In this document: positions 47,181 to 54,364 of the stretch, in pieces | How positions within the stretch are numbered: the first letter of the stretch is position 1 | How the letters are laid out: the number at the start of each line of letters is the position of its first letter | Assembly: GCF_001447385.1 (NCBI RefSeq) | Contig: NZ_LLWQ01000125.1 | Span: forward strand, 60-64,059 | DNA from: Paracoccus sp. MKU1 | Lineage (GTDB): Bacteria > Pseudomonadota > Alphaproteobacteria > Rhodobacterales > Rhodobacteraceae | Direction: 5' to 3' | Length of the DNA: 64,000 nt | Program-made: the position numbers and the translations under genes | The notes under the pieces: generated by a model | What the model saw: only the letters and a program-made list of their open reading frames with translations | Told to the model about the DNA's origin: nothing | The model's database searches: none

Positions 47181-48241
47181 CAGTCTGCCCAATCGATGAA
47201 TTGCAGCGCATCCTTGACGGTGGCCGGGTCAAGCCCCGCCTCTTTCGCCTGCGCCATGGCCTGAAGCATCGCCGACAGTGCCCGCGCCTTGCCGCCGTGG
47301 TCATAAGCCTGCATCGGCCGCACCACGTCGATGGCGACGGGCGCGCCCAGCTTTTCGGTCGCTTCCTCGGCCATCAGGTTGACGATGGGTTGCAGCACCA
47401 GCTGCGCCAGGTGGCGCTGCGCCTCGCGCACCAGCGGGCCGGTGGTGGCCGGGTTGGTCAGGCCGGGCAGGATGCCGAATACGTTGTAAATCTCGCCCTT
47501 GGCCTCGGTCAGAAGCTTGTCGGCCAGCGTCTTGTCGAGCTGAGGCGAAAGCTGATCAGGCGACTGGCCGATGTTCGGGTTCATGCCGGCGGCCGTCGCC
47601 TGGGCGGTGCCCTCGATGACCAAGGACGCACCCCGGTTGCCTCGGAAGCTGCGGCGCATCAGGTCCATGTCTTCGGCCGAGCCCTCGGGAACCGGGATGA
47701 TCTGTGAACCGATGGGCGCATCGCGGAACACGTCGCGCAGCGCCATGGTGATTTCGTCCAGCAGGGACGCCGACAGCTTGGCGCGGGCCAGCGGTGCCGA
47801 TCCGGCCCATGGGGTGACGGCATCGCAGCCGATGCGGAAATGCAGCACCTCGGGCGCCAGCACGGTTTCCGACCGCCCGCCGCCGATCTCGGGCAGGCCG
47901 AGGCGATAGGCGCGCGGCTGGCCGTAGCGGGTGGACAAGGCCCAATCGGTGGCCGGGATCAGCCGGTCGCGGATCAGGAACAGGCATTCCCCCCGCAAGG
48001 CCAGTGCGCGGGCGCAGATCGCCATGCTGCGCCGGTCCAGCAGATCAGTGCCGGTCACGTCCGCCAGCGACAGCCCGCTTTCCCAGAGGCTGACCGAGGC
48101 CTGCACGGCCGAGGTCAGTTCGGCCAGGCCGGAGCCGCCGGCAATCCAGGCCTCGCGCGCCGCCATCAGCGCGGCGGTATAGCCCGGCTGCACGGCGCGG
48201 GTTTCGACCGGCTTGCGGCGGAAAAAATCCATCAGCCCCAT
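47180..48241 (-). CDS. Phage portal protein
   Basis: The 353-residue protein shows the HK97-type portal order: MGLMDFFRRKP start, ALALRGECLFLIRD near residue 78, SETVLAPEVLHFR, KLLTEAKGEIYNVFGILPGLT near 250, and LVLQPIVNLMAEEATEKLG near 290. It is the dodecameric DNA gate of the capsid. It is 1 bp from the protease and coupled to head closure. Confidence 0.82.
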   Translation of the reverse strand: MGLMDFFRRKPVETRAVQPGYTAALMAAREAWIAGGSGLAELTSAVQASVSLWESGLSLADVTGTDLLDRRSMAICARALALRGECLFLIRDRLIPATDWALSTRYGQPRAYRLGLPEIGGGRSETVLAPEVLHFRIGCDAVTPWAGSAPLARAKLSASLLDEITMALRDVFRDAPIGSQIIPVPEGSAEDMDLMRRSFRGNRGASLVIEGTAQATAAGMNPNIGQSPDQLSPQLDKTLADKLLTEAKGEIYNVFGILPGLTNPATTGPLVREAQRHLAQLVLQPIVNLMAEEATEKLGAPVAIDVVRPMQAYDHGGKARALSAMLQAMAQAKEAGLDPATVKDALQFIDWAD

Positions 48242-48242
48242 G

Positions 48243-48794
48243 TCAGAGCCTCCAACGGTTCAGGTGATGCGTGACGATGCGTTCCGCGTCATCGCCCACG
48301 GGCTGCCATTCCCGCGCCTCGATCTGGGCTTGCGAATAGGCCGGCCGGGTGACGGCCGAGACCTCGAACAGGTCCGCCGCCGTGATGGTGCGCAGCGTCC
48401 CGGCCGCGCGCCGCTCGATCCGTTCGCCGCCGCGCTGGACGCGGAAACCGGGCGACAGGCCACGGATCAGGCCCGAGGCATGAGCGGCAAGGAAGTCCCG
48501 CGCCCAGCTGGTCTGGCCGTCAATCGTGGCCTCGATCTCCAATGCGGCATCGGTGTCTCGCAGCTGCAAGGTGCCGGCCGCGCGCGATGCCAGCGGGCGG
48601 TTGAAGTCATGGCCGGCCAGCAGGTGGATATCCTCGCCCCGCTCGATCCGGTCTGCGAAGGCGCGGGCGGCGATGACCTCATACCGCCCGGCTGCCAGTT
48701 CGGTTTCCGCGCCATAAGGGAACGTCGCCCGAAGGCGGGTTGCCCCGCCCTCGCTGCGCAGTTCCAGCGCCCCGAGCGACGCCCCCCACAGCAT
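48243..48794 (-). CDS. HK97-family prohead protease
   Basis: The 183-residue serine protease has the His in LLAGHDFNRPLAS (near residue 61), the Ser in RGLSPGFRV (near 115) and the conserved LFEVSAVTRPAYSQAQI tail, all typical of U35/HK97 prohead proteases. It would trim the scaffold region of the capsid protein made just upstream. Confidence 0.85.
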   Translation of the reverse strand: MLWGASLGALELRSEGGATRLRATFPYGAETELAAGRYEVIAARAFADRIERGEDIHLLAGHDFNRPLASRAAGTLQLRDTDAALEIEATIDGQTSWARDFLAAHASGLIRGLSPGFRVQRGGERIERRAAGTLRTITAADLFEVSAVTRPAYSQAQIEAREWQPVGDDAERIVTHHLNRWRL

Positions 48795-50029
48795 CAGGGT
48801 TCCCCGATGCCGGTCAGGATGCGGGTCTGCATCCCACGCGGCACGGTGAAATCGGCCGTGACCAGTGCCGTCAGCACCAGCTGGCCCGATTGCGCCTTGG
48901 TGTAGGGATCGCGGATCAGGTCCACGCCGCCATAGATGCCGAGATAGCCCGGCGCGATGCCCTGCACGGTCGCGGTCAGGATCGCGGTCTCAAGGGGGAT
49001 CACATTGCTGATCGCCGGGATGGCAATGTGCTTGGTCAGGCGGTCCCATTCCGAAACGGCGGTGCCGGTGATCAGCGCATCATCCAGCTCGGCCCAGATC
49101 GCCGGGCCGAAACCCAGATTGACTTGGGCAGCCGAGGTGATCGCGTTGGCCTGCATGAAGGCCACCACCTGCGCCCGGAATGCCGCCCAGGTCGCAGCCG
49201 CGCCAACGGCGGTCGAGGCAATGCCATAGGTCGCCGCGCCGGGGATCATGCCCAGAGGCTGGCCGGCCGCGCCGGAACCGTTCACCACCACGCGGTCAAG
49301 CTCGGTGCCGATCACCGCGTTCAGGTCGCGGCGGATGGCCGATTCCAGCCCTTCGCCAGCCTGTTTCAGCGCCTTGCGGCTGATGACCATCTGCGCCCCG
49401 CCGGTCTGGTCGGGGTTCAGGCTGCGTTCCGAGGTCTGGTATTCCGAGGCCGCGCCGACATTGCCCAGCTCGGTGGTCTGCCAGCCGAACACCGCGCCGG
49501 CGGTCGCAACCGGGAATTCCAGCTCGCCCGAGGTGATGTTGATCGACTGGACGCCGAGGCGCGAAGCCACCGAAGCCGGGAACAGCCGGTCGATTACCGG
49601 GCGGATGGTTTTCGGGTTGATCTGGTCGGCCGCGACGGTTTCGCCAGCGCGGGTTTCCAGAGCCGCCAGCGGGACCGGGACGCCCTGATAGCCGCCCTTG
49701 CTGCGCAGTTCGTCCACGACTTCCTTGGTCGCGCCCGACAGCGCCCGCCCTTCGTCGATGGCAAGCGCAACTTGGCGCAGTTCGAAGCGGCCGACCAGTT
49801 CGGCATATTCCCGGTCCGACCGGGTTTCCAGATCGGCCCCGGCCTCGCGGCGCTCGGTATCTTCCGCGATCAGGGCGGCACGATACCGGGTTTCGTTGGC
49901 GCGATATTCCGCGTCCAGCGTCTCCATGGAGCGGGTTTCGTCCTCGGTCGGGCTGTCCTTGCCCACCAGACCCGCCAGAGCCTGCCGGATTTCCGACTGG
50001 CGACGGGCGATTTTGACACTATCCAGCAT
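48794..50029 (-). CDS. HK97-fold major capsid protein
   Basis: The 411-residue protein starts with a helical delta/scaffold domain (about 1-110, with ETLDAEYRANETRYRAALIAEDTERREA) and then the HK97 capsid body: ELEFPVATAGAVFGWQTTELG, MVISRKALKQAGEGLESAIRRDLNAVIGTELDRVVVNGSGAAGQPLGM, and a C-terminal GVDLIRDPYTKAQSGQLVLTALVTADFTVPRG. A GAGG ribosome site favours ATG 50029; ATG 50041 overlaps the HNH stop and is also possible. It overlaps the protease by one base. Confidence 0.88.
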   Translation of the reverse strand: MLDSVKIARRQSEIRQALAGLVGKDSPTEDETRSMETLDAEYRANETRYRAALIAEDTERREAGADLETRSDREYAELVGRFELRQVALAIDEGRALSGATKEVVDELRSKGGYQGVPVPLAALETRAGETVAADQINPKTIRPVIDRLFPASVASRLGVQSINITSGELEFPVATAGAVFGWQTTELGNVGAASEYQTSERSLNPDQTGGAQMVISRKALKQAGEGLESAIRRDLNAVIGTELDRVVVNGSGAAGQPLGMIPGAATYGIASTAVGAAATWAAFRAQVVAFMQANAITSAAQVNLGFGPAIWAELDDALITGTAVSEWDRLTKHIAIPAISNVIPLETAILTATVQGIAPGYLGIYGGVDLIRDPYTKAQSGQLVLTALVTADFTVPRGMQTRILTGIGEP

Positions 50030-50037
50030 GTGATACC

Positions 50038-50376
50038 TCATGTTGCCGGGTTTGGGTTCGTCGCCAGATCGGCAACGGCTTGCGCCCAGGCATCGCGCTC
50101 GGGCGACCGGATCGGCGCGGGGTGGCCGCATTCGATCCGGGTTTTCTTGGTGTGGCAGGAGCTGCACCGCGTGGCGCAGTTGGCCGGGTCGAAGGCCAGT
50201 TCGGGATTGCTGCGCACCGGCTTGATGTGGTCGATTTCCAGCCGGCCGCGCTTGGTGCCGCAATCGACGCAGGCCCATCCGTCGCGTTCCAGCACGATCT
50301 GGCGCAGCACCTGCCAGCGTTTGGTTTTCAGGACGGGCCGGGAATGGCGCCGCCATTGGTCGCGCTTCATGCCCAT
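50038..50376 (-). CDS. HNH endonuclease
   Basis: The 112-residue nuclease has the HNH core with two CxxC zinc clamps: WACVDCGTKRGRLEIDHIKPVRSNPELAFDPANCATRCSSCHTKKT. Phage HNH proteins next to terminase help DNA cleavage during packaging in cos-type systems such as HK97. GAGGG upstream supports ATG 50376, inside the last codons of terL. Placement between terL and the capsid gene is unusual. Confidence 0.85.
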   Translation of the reverse strand: MGMKRDQWRRHSRPVLKTKRWQVLRQIVLERDGWACVDCGTKRGRLEIDHIKPVRSNPELAFDPANCATRCSSCHTKKTRIECGHPAPIRSPERDAWAQAVADLATNPNPAT

Positions 50377-52034
50377 GCCGCCCTCGCTTTCCGGGTCGGT
50401 GCGGCCTGCATCCGCGCGCCCTGGGCAACCGCCAGCACCGAAGCCGCTGCCGCGTCGATGCGGCCGAGGGCGCGGCCCTTCGCGAGCTTGGCGTTGCCGG
50501 CCGGATCGATCAGGGTCACGGCATCCGCGAAGGCGAAGCGCAGCAGCAGCGACGGCACGACCTTCACGTCGCCGTCGAACAGCGCCCGGCGGAACCGCTC
50601 GATATCCTCGGCCCCGTCCTTCCAGCCGAAGCCGCGCCAGATGAACGGGACGCGGGCGAGGCCGGCGCCGTTCATGGCCTCGGCAAATTCGGCATGGCGG
50701 AAACGGTCGCCGACGATGCAGGCGGGCTGGATACCGTCCAGCTGTCGCACGATCTCGGCCAGCCACGGGCCGGGCGGAACCGTGTTCTCGCCCATGACCG
50801 ACAATTCGCCGCGCTCGTGCATTTCGACATAGCGATGGGCGACGGCATCGGCCGCGCCGCGATCCGCCAGCGACGGGAAGGCCGGGAAGGTGCCGAGGGC
50901 TTCCAGCCGTCCGGTTTCCGGCCAGTAGAACGCCGCCGCCGACATGGAGCGCGAGCCGCCCAGATCCACGCCGAGAATACAGATGCCTTCGCGGGGCGGC
51001 AGATCCTCGGGCGCGACCTCGGCCGAAAGCCATTCGTCCACCGTGACCAGCACCGACCGATTCTCGATCGACACGCGCTCGTTGCGGTTCAGGTTGCGGA
51101 AGCTGGACAGGGCCGCGCCGCCGCGGGCGATGGCGGTCTTTGCCGCCGACAGCAGCCATTCCGGGGTCGAGCCGATGCCCTCGGCCGCGCCGGGGTTCGC
51201 CAGCAGCAGGCTTTCCAGATCGTCGGCCGGCAGGCCGAAGGGCGGGCGATGCTCCTGGACGTAAGAACCGGGCGGCGGTTCATCCAGCCAGCGGGAAAAG
51301 GTGTTGGTGTCGTCGGGGGCCGAGGTCGAGATGATCAGCGCCCGGCCGTCGCGTTTGCCGAGGCCCGAGAGAATGGCGTTTTCGAGGTTGTCGCCCTTCT
51401 CGCGTTCCCAGGCGGCGCGTTCGTCCATGATCGCCAGCGTCGGGGCACCGCCGAGAATGGACTTGCCGTCAGCGGCGATGCAGCGCGCCAGCCCGCCGCC
51501 ATTGCCGCCGAATTCGATCTCCAGCTTGGAGCCGCGCCGGATGGTGAACTGTGCCTGATCCGATTCCGGCAGGCCGTTGATGTAGCCCAGCACGAAATTG
51601 AAGGCGATGCGCGCCTGGTCACGGTTGCGGGCCGCGAAGATGATCTCGCGGTTCGGCTGCGGATCGTCCTGAAGCGCGCCGACCAGCTCGGCCAATGCGA
51701 GGCCCGCCGAAAGCGCGGTCTTGGCATTGCCGCGCCCGATGGACAGGACGCCGACCGTCACCCCCTTGGAAAAGGACCCTTTCACGAATTTTTTCTGGAA
51801 ATTCGCCAGTTTGAGCGGTTTTCCGGCCTTTTTGCCCTCGGGAACGCGCAACAGGCCCAAAAACTGGATCGCCCGCATCGACGGCGATTTTCCCCGGATT
51901 TTTTCCAAAAGTGAGAGCGGAACACTCCGCCGCCGGTCCCCCGGCAAAACCGAAGTCTGGGCATTGGGACCATGCCCGAACAGGTCGCGCGCCGCGCCTT
52001 CCGTTCCCGTGATCATCTCTTTGCCTTCTCGCAT
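50367..52034 (-). CDS. Phage terminase large subunit
   Basis: The 555-residue packaging motor has an ATPase half with a Walker A-like GRGNAKT (near residue 100) and Walker B TLAIMDERAAW (near 203), and a RNase H-like nuclease half beginning ICILGVDLGGSRSMSAAAFYW (catalytic Asp) with VGDRFRHAEFAEA later. It cuts and pumps element DNA into heads. It is leftward, followed by HNH with overlapping codons. Confidence 0.87.
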   Translation of the reverse strand: MREGKEMITGTEGAARDLFGHGPNAQTSVLPGDRRRSVPLSLLEKIRGKSPSMRAIQFLGLLRVPEGKKAGKPLKLANFQKKFVKGSFSKGVTVGVLSIGRGNAKTALSAGLALAELVGALQDDPQPNREIIFAARNRDQARIAFNFVLGYINGLPESDQAQFTIRRGSKLEIEFGGNGGGLARCIAADGKSILGGAPTLAIMDERAAWEREKGDNLENAILSGLGKRDGRALIISTSAPDDTNTFSRWLDEPPPGSYVQEHRPPFGLPADDLESLLLANPGAAEGIGSTPEWLLSAAKTAIARGGAALSSFRNLNRNERVSIENRSVLVTVDEWLSAEVAPEDLPPREGICILGVDLGGSRSMSAAAFYWPETGRLEALGTFPAFPSLADRGAADAVAHRYVEMHERGELSVMGENTVPPGPWLAEIVRQLDGIQPACIVGDRFRHAEFAEAMNGAGLARVPFIWRGFGWKDGAEDIERFRRALFDGDVKVVPSLLLRFAFADAVTLIDPAGNAKLAKGRALGRIDAAAASVLAVAQGARMQAAPTRKARAAWA

Positions 52035-52445
52035 CTAAGCTCTTGTTCCTGTTCTTCTCTTGTCCCTGCCCATCGGTTCAGACCCCGAGCGACGGTCAGG
52101 AAGCGGGTTAAAGGCCGGGGTTCAGAACCCAGCGTTCCCGCCCTGACCGCCGCGATCTTGACCTGCCCATTCGGACGAGCCCGTCGCTTAGGTCAGACCT
52201 GCCTTTCCCTCGGCCCGGTCCGCTCTCCCATGTTCGCCGCCGTGAGGGTGGCAGCGGGTTCCTGGGGCTTGGAGAGACCGCCGAAGCGGGATAGCTGCCC
52301 CTGCGGATTTCCACCGCACCGTGCGACTGTCGCCGCGCCGGTTTGCGCCTGAACCGTTCCGTCTGCTGCGCTTTAAGCCGCCGCGCATCGCTAACCCGTG
52401 AAAGCTCCACGGCGGCCGAGGCCCGCGCCATGCGGGCCGGTATGT
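52035..52445. other. 411-bp region between terL and the upstream gene, possible packaging site
   Basis: No convincing gene. A leftward frame from ATG 52431 to 52108 exists (about 107 basic residues) but lacks a ribosome site and its second half looks non-coding. The DNA contains GGGTTCAGAACCC (52118-52130, perfect palindrome), nested inside CGGTCAGG (52093-52100) and CCTGACCG (52142-52149), plus a second GGTTCAGA at 52075-52082. A symmetric structure next to terminase is where a cos or pac site would be expected. Confidence 0.4.
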
Positions 52446-52685
52446 TCAATCCTCGATCAGGTCAGGTTCATCCTCCCTGGCGACGGGTGGCAGCTCTGCC
52501 ACCAGGCGGCGCATGACGGCCAACTGCCGATGGCTGGGCATCCAGCCCGGACGCTTGCGCGCCCTCTGGATCGACAGGGCAAACCCCCGCGCCCATTCGT
52601 CGGTGGCGTCCGCAATAACGCGGCGCCACCGGAACAGCAGCTGGTCAATGTCGGGATCGCCCGTGTATCCTCGCTCCGCGCTCAT
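52446..52685 (-). CDS. Small protein upstream of terL, possible small terminase
   Basis: The 79-residue protein (MSAERGYTGDPDIDQLLFRWRRVIADATDEWARGFALSI...RPGWMPSHRQLAVMRRLVAEL) is basic and helical. Its W-x-P-x-x-R/K-Q-x-x-x-M-R-R-L-V pattern recurs in small phage proteins near primases and terminases. Position upstream of terL suggests TerS, but it is short for that role and the call is tentative. It overlaps the connector gene by an ATGA. Confidence 0.5.
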   Translation of the reverse strand: MSAERGYTGDPDIDQLLFRWRRVIADATDEWARGFALSIQRARKRPGWMPSHRQLAVMRRLVAELPPVAREDEPDLIED

Positions 52686-53215
52686 GCCCGCACCCCGCGA
52701 TAGCGGCCGAGGATCCGGGCGAAGTGGGGCGACAGGCTGACGGCCTGCTTATCGACCGCGCCCCTGGTGTCGTAATAGACCGACACCTGGTCCAGCATCG
52801 CCTTGCGCAGATCGCCGGGAATGTCGCCGGCTGCATCACCGAACCCCGCGACATACTCGATGACGATTCCCCCCCGCGGCCTGGACCCGCTCAATCGAAG
52901 CGCGGGGCGCCGGCCGGTCATCACCGCATAGTCGTCGAACGCTTCCCCGTCCGCGGTGACGGTCACGGTTGACCAGTCCAGGAGCGGCGCTATCGGCAGG
53001 TTGAAGCTCATGGCGCGCGGCCAGCACGGCAAGGTGACGCGGATTGTCTGATTGATCAGCGCGATCTGCCCGTAATCCTCGGCTTCGCGCGCCACCGCAT
53101 CAATCGCATTGACGAAATCGGCGTTGTCATCATCGAACAGGACGCGCGTATGGTTCTTGGCCTCTGTCAGGTCCAGCACCGGCTCGGGCGACCTCGAAAT
53201 CCGCTCGACGTTCAT
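52682..53215 (-). CDS. Phage head-tail connector (gp6-like) protein
   Basis: The 177-residue protein has the gp6/phiE125 gp8-like start DLTEAKNHTRVLFDDDNADFVNAIDAVAREAEDYGQIALINQTIRVTL and then a beta region with ALRLSGSRPRGGIVIEYVAGFGDAAGDIPGDLRKAMLDQVSVYYDTRG. This family forms the ring below the portal. It begins near 53215 and overlaps the neighbour at its 5' side. Its place upstream of terL, away from the other connector, is odd. Confidence 0.78.
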   Translation of the reverse strand: MNVERISRSPEPVLDLTEAKNHTRVLFDDDNADFVNAIDAVAREAEDYGQIALINQTIRVTLPCWPRAMSFNLPIAPLLDWSTVTVTADGEAFDDYAVMTGRRPALRLSGSRPRGGIVIEYVAGFGDAAGDIPGDLRKAMLDQVSVYYDTRGAVDKQAVSLSPHFARILGRYRGVRA

Positions 53216-53577
53216 GCCGCCTCCTCCCCGCTGACATGCGACAGGAAGGCCACCTGATCGGCCGGGGGCAGTGCCTCGTAGCAGGCCAGCGCATAGGCCT
53301 TGCGCTCGGCCGTGCTGGCCCAGCTGGCCCATTCCCGCGCCTCGGTCATAAGGCCGTAAGGGTTCGGGATCGGATGGCCGGGCGACAGATGGGCGTGAAT
53401 GATTTCGAGGAAACGCGCCGCGTCAGCGCCGCAGTTCAGCGCGGCATTGATCAGGTGACGGGCCGCGATCTGGCGCCGGGCATTTTCCTCGATCCGGTCG
53501 AGGAAGATCACCGCGTAGTCATGCGCCGGCCGGAACGTCGAGTGTCCCGAACGCTCTTCTAAGCTATTGACCTGCAA
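53212..53577 (-). CDS. Hypothetical protein, first gene of the leftward head operon
   Basis: The roughly 121-residue protein (starting at a TTG, no clear ribosome site) contains HDYAVIFLDRIEENARRQIAARHLINAALNCGADAARFLEIIHAHLSPGHPIPNPYG. I do not recognise it. It is closest to attR and reads away from it, so its promoter would lie in the attR arm region. The start may be internal. Confidence 0.55.
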   Translation of the reverse strand: MQVNSLEERSGHSTFRPAHDYAVIFLDRIEENARRQIAARHLINAALNCGADAARFLEIIHAHLSPGHPIPNPYGLMTEAREWASWASTAERKAYALACYEALPPADQVAFLSHVSGEEAA

Positions 53578-53583
53578 GGGGCT

Positions 53584-53623
53584 GATTTTGCCCGATGTGT
53601 CCCTTTCGCTTCCTTGATTTTCA
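53584..53623 (+). repeat. Candidate integrase arm-type sites, right end
   Basis: GATTTTGC (53584-53591), GTGTCCC (53597-53603) and TGATTTTCA (53615-53623) repeat words found just inside attL, here just inside attR in the same orientation. Confidence 0.45.
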
Positions 53624-53649
53624 AGGAAACTTTCGAGACTGTCGCAGTT

Positions 53650-53659
53650 CCTATCAGGT
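53650..53659 (+). repeat. attR core: 10-bp direct repeat
   Basis: CCTATCAGGT, identical to 43339-43348. It marks the right junction, after which motA resumes at codon 141. Confidence 0.93.
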
Positions 53660-54095
53660 CGAGGAGATGCTTTCGCAGCGCATCGGCCTGATGAACGAGG
53701 AGGCCATGCATGCGCCGCATGCGTTGCAGAACATGGCGGACGCCTTGCCCGCCTTGGGAATCGTCGCCGCGGTCCTGGGCGTGATCAAGACCATGAGTTC
53801 GATCGATCAGCCGCCCGAGGTGCTGGGCAAGATGATCGGCGGCGCCCTGGTCGGGACGTTCCTGGGCGTGTTCCTGGCCTATGCGATCGTCGCCCCCTTC
53901 GCCCAGCGGCTTGGGGCGGTGACGAAGCAGGACCAGGCCTTTTACGACGTGATCAAATCCGTCCTGGTGGCCGGCCTGCATCAGCATGCGACCAATCTTT
54001 GCGTCGAGGTGGGCCGGCAATCCGCGCCCGATCATGTCCGCCCCTCGTTCGGCGACCTCGAGAACGCGCTGCGCGAGTTGAAGAGGGCGTCGTGA
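53650..54095 (+). pseudogene. motA: motA, 3' part, separated from its start by the element
   Basis: From CCTATCAGGT the frame continues as PYQVEEMLSQRIGLMNEEAMHAPHALQNMADALPALGIVAAVLGVIKTM (TM3), then GKMIGGALVGTFLGVFLAYAIVAPF (TM4), and stops at 54095. Joined to 42918-43338 it encodes a normal 288-residue MotA. In the integrated state an ATG at 53595, inside the element, opens the same frame and would add 18 foreign residues ahead of PYQV, but there is no good ribosome site there. The next gene overlaps at GTGA (54092). Confidence 0.95.
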
Positions 54096-54364
54096 TCGCG
54101 GTGCTGATTCTGTCCGCCGCGCTGGCCGCCGAACCTGCCGGGGACGCGGCGCCGACCCGCGACGGCATGATCCGCGATGCGACCGAGCGGCTGCTTTATG
54201 GCGAGCCGCTGCCGGCGGACCTTGAGGACCGGTTGATGCGGCTGGCGCCGCCCGACCGGATCGAGGTGCTGATCTTTCTCAGGCGGTCGGGCATGCTGGC
54301 CGGCCCGGCCTGGACCACCGAGCGCCTGCTTGCACCCGCAAGAATTCAAGGAGCCCAGGAATGA
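54092..54364 (+). CDS. Small exported-like protein between motA and flhA
   Basis: The 90-residue protein starts with a short hydrophobic segment (VIAVLILSAALAAEPAGDA) and continues GMIRDATERLLYGEPLPADLEDRLMRLAPPDRIEVLIFLRRSGMLAG. The GTG start overlaps motA (GTGA) and its stop overlaps flhA (ATGA). No family is recognised; the context points to a motility function. Confidence 0.6.
   Translation: MIAVLILSAALAAEPAGDAAPTRDGMIRDATERLLYGEPLPADLEDRLMRLAPPDRIEVLIFLRRSGMLAGPAWTTERLLAPARIQGAQE

Larger units (their letters stand above)
43339..53649. mobile_element. Integrated capsid-forming phage-satellite-like element in motA
   Basis: The element spans 10,311 bp between two CCTATCAGGT copies. It encodes a tyrosine integrase at one end, a head and packaging module at the other, and small regulators in between. 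Recognised head genes are TerL, HNH nuclease, HK97 major capsid, HK97 protease, portal, head closure and connector. No tail, baseplate, holin, endolysin or replication protein is recognised. This content fits cf-PICI satellites, which make their own capsids and take tails from a helper phage, rather than an intact prophage. All structural genes run leftward; only one regulator runs rightward. Confidence 0.85.

Noticed and set aside
50038..50376. HNH gene as a homing endonuclease or intron-related gene
   Set aside because: There is no intron or intein signature, and HNH proteins are normal packaging partners next to terminase in HK97-like phages.
52108..52431. A 107-codon basic gene between terL and the 79-residue gene
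   Set aside because: No ribosome site, no recognisable motif, and the second half is Pro/Ser/Arg-rich in the way non-coding GC-rich DNA reads. Kept only as a region entry.
43339..53649. Gene transfer agent cluster
   Set aside because: Rhodobacterales gene transfer agents share HK97-like head genes, but this block has an integrase, exact att repeats, an interrupted target gene and RHH switch genes, and lacks GTA tail genes.
43339..53649. Complete temperate prophage
   Set aside because: At 10.3 kb, with no tail, lysis or replication genes recognised, it is too small for an autonomous siphophage.
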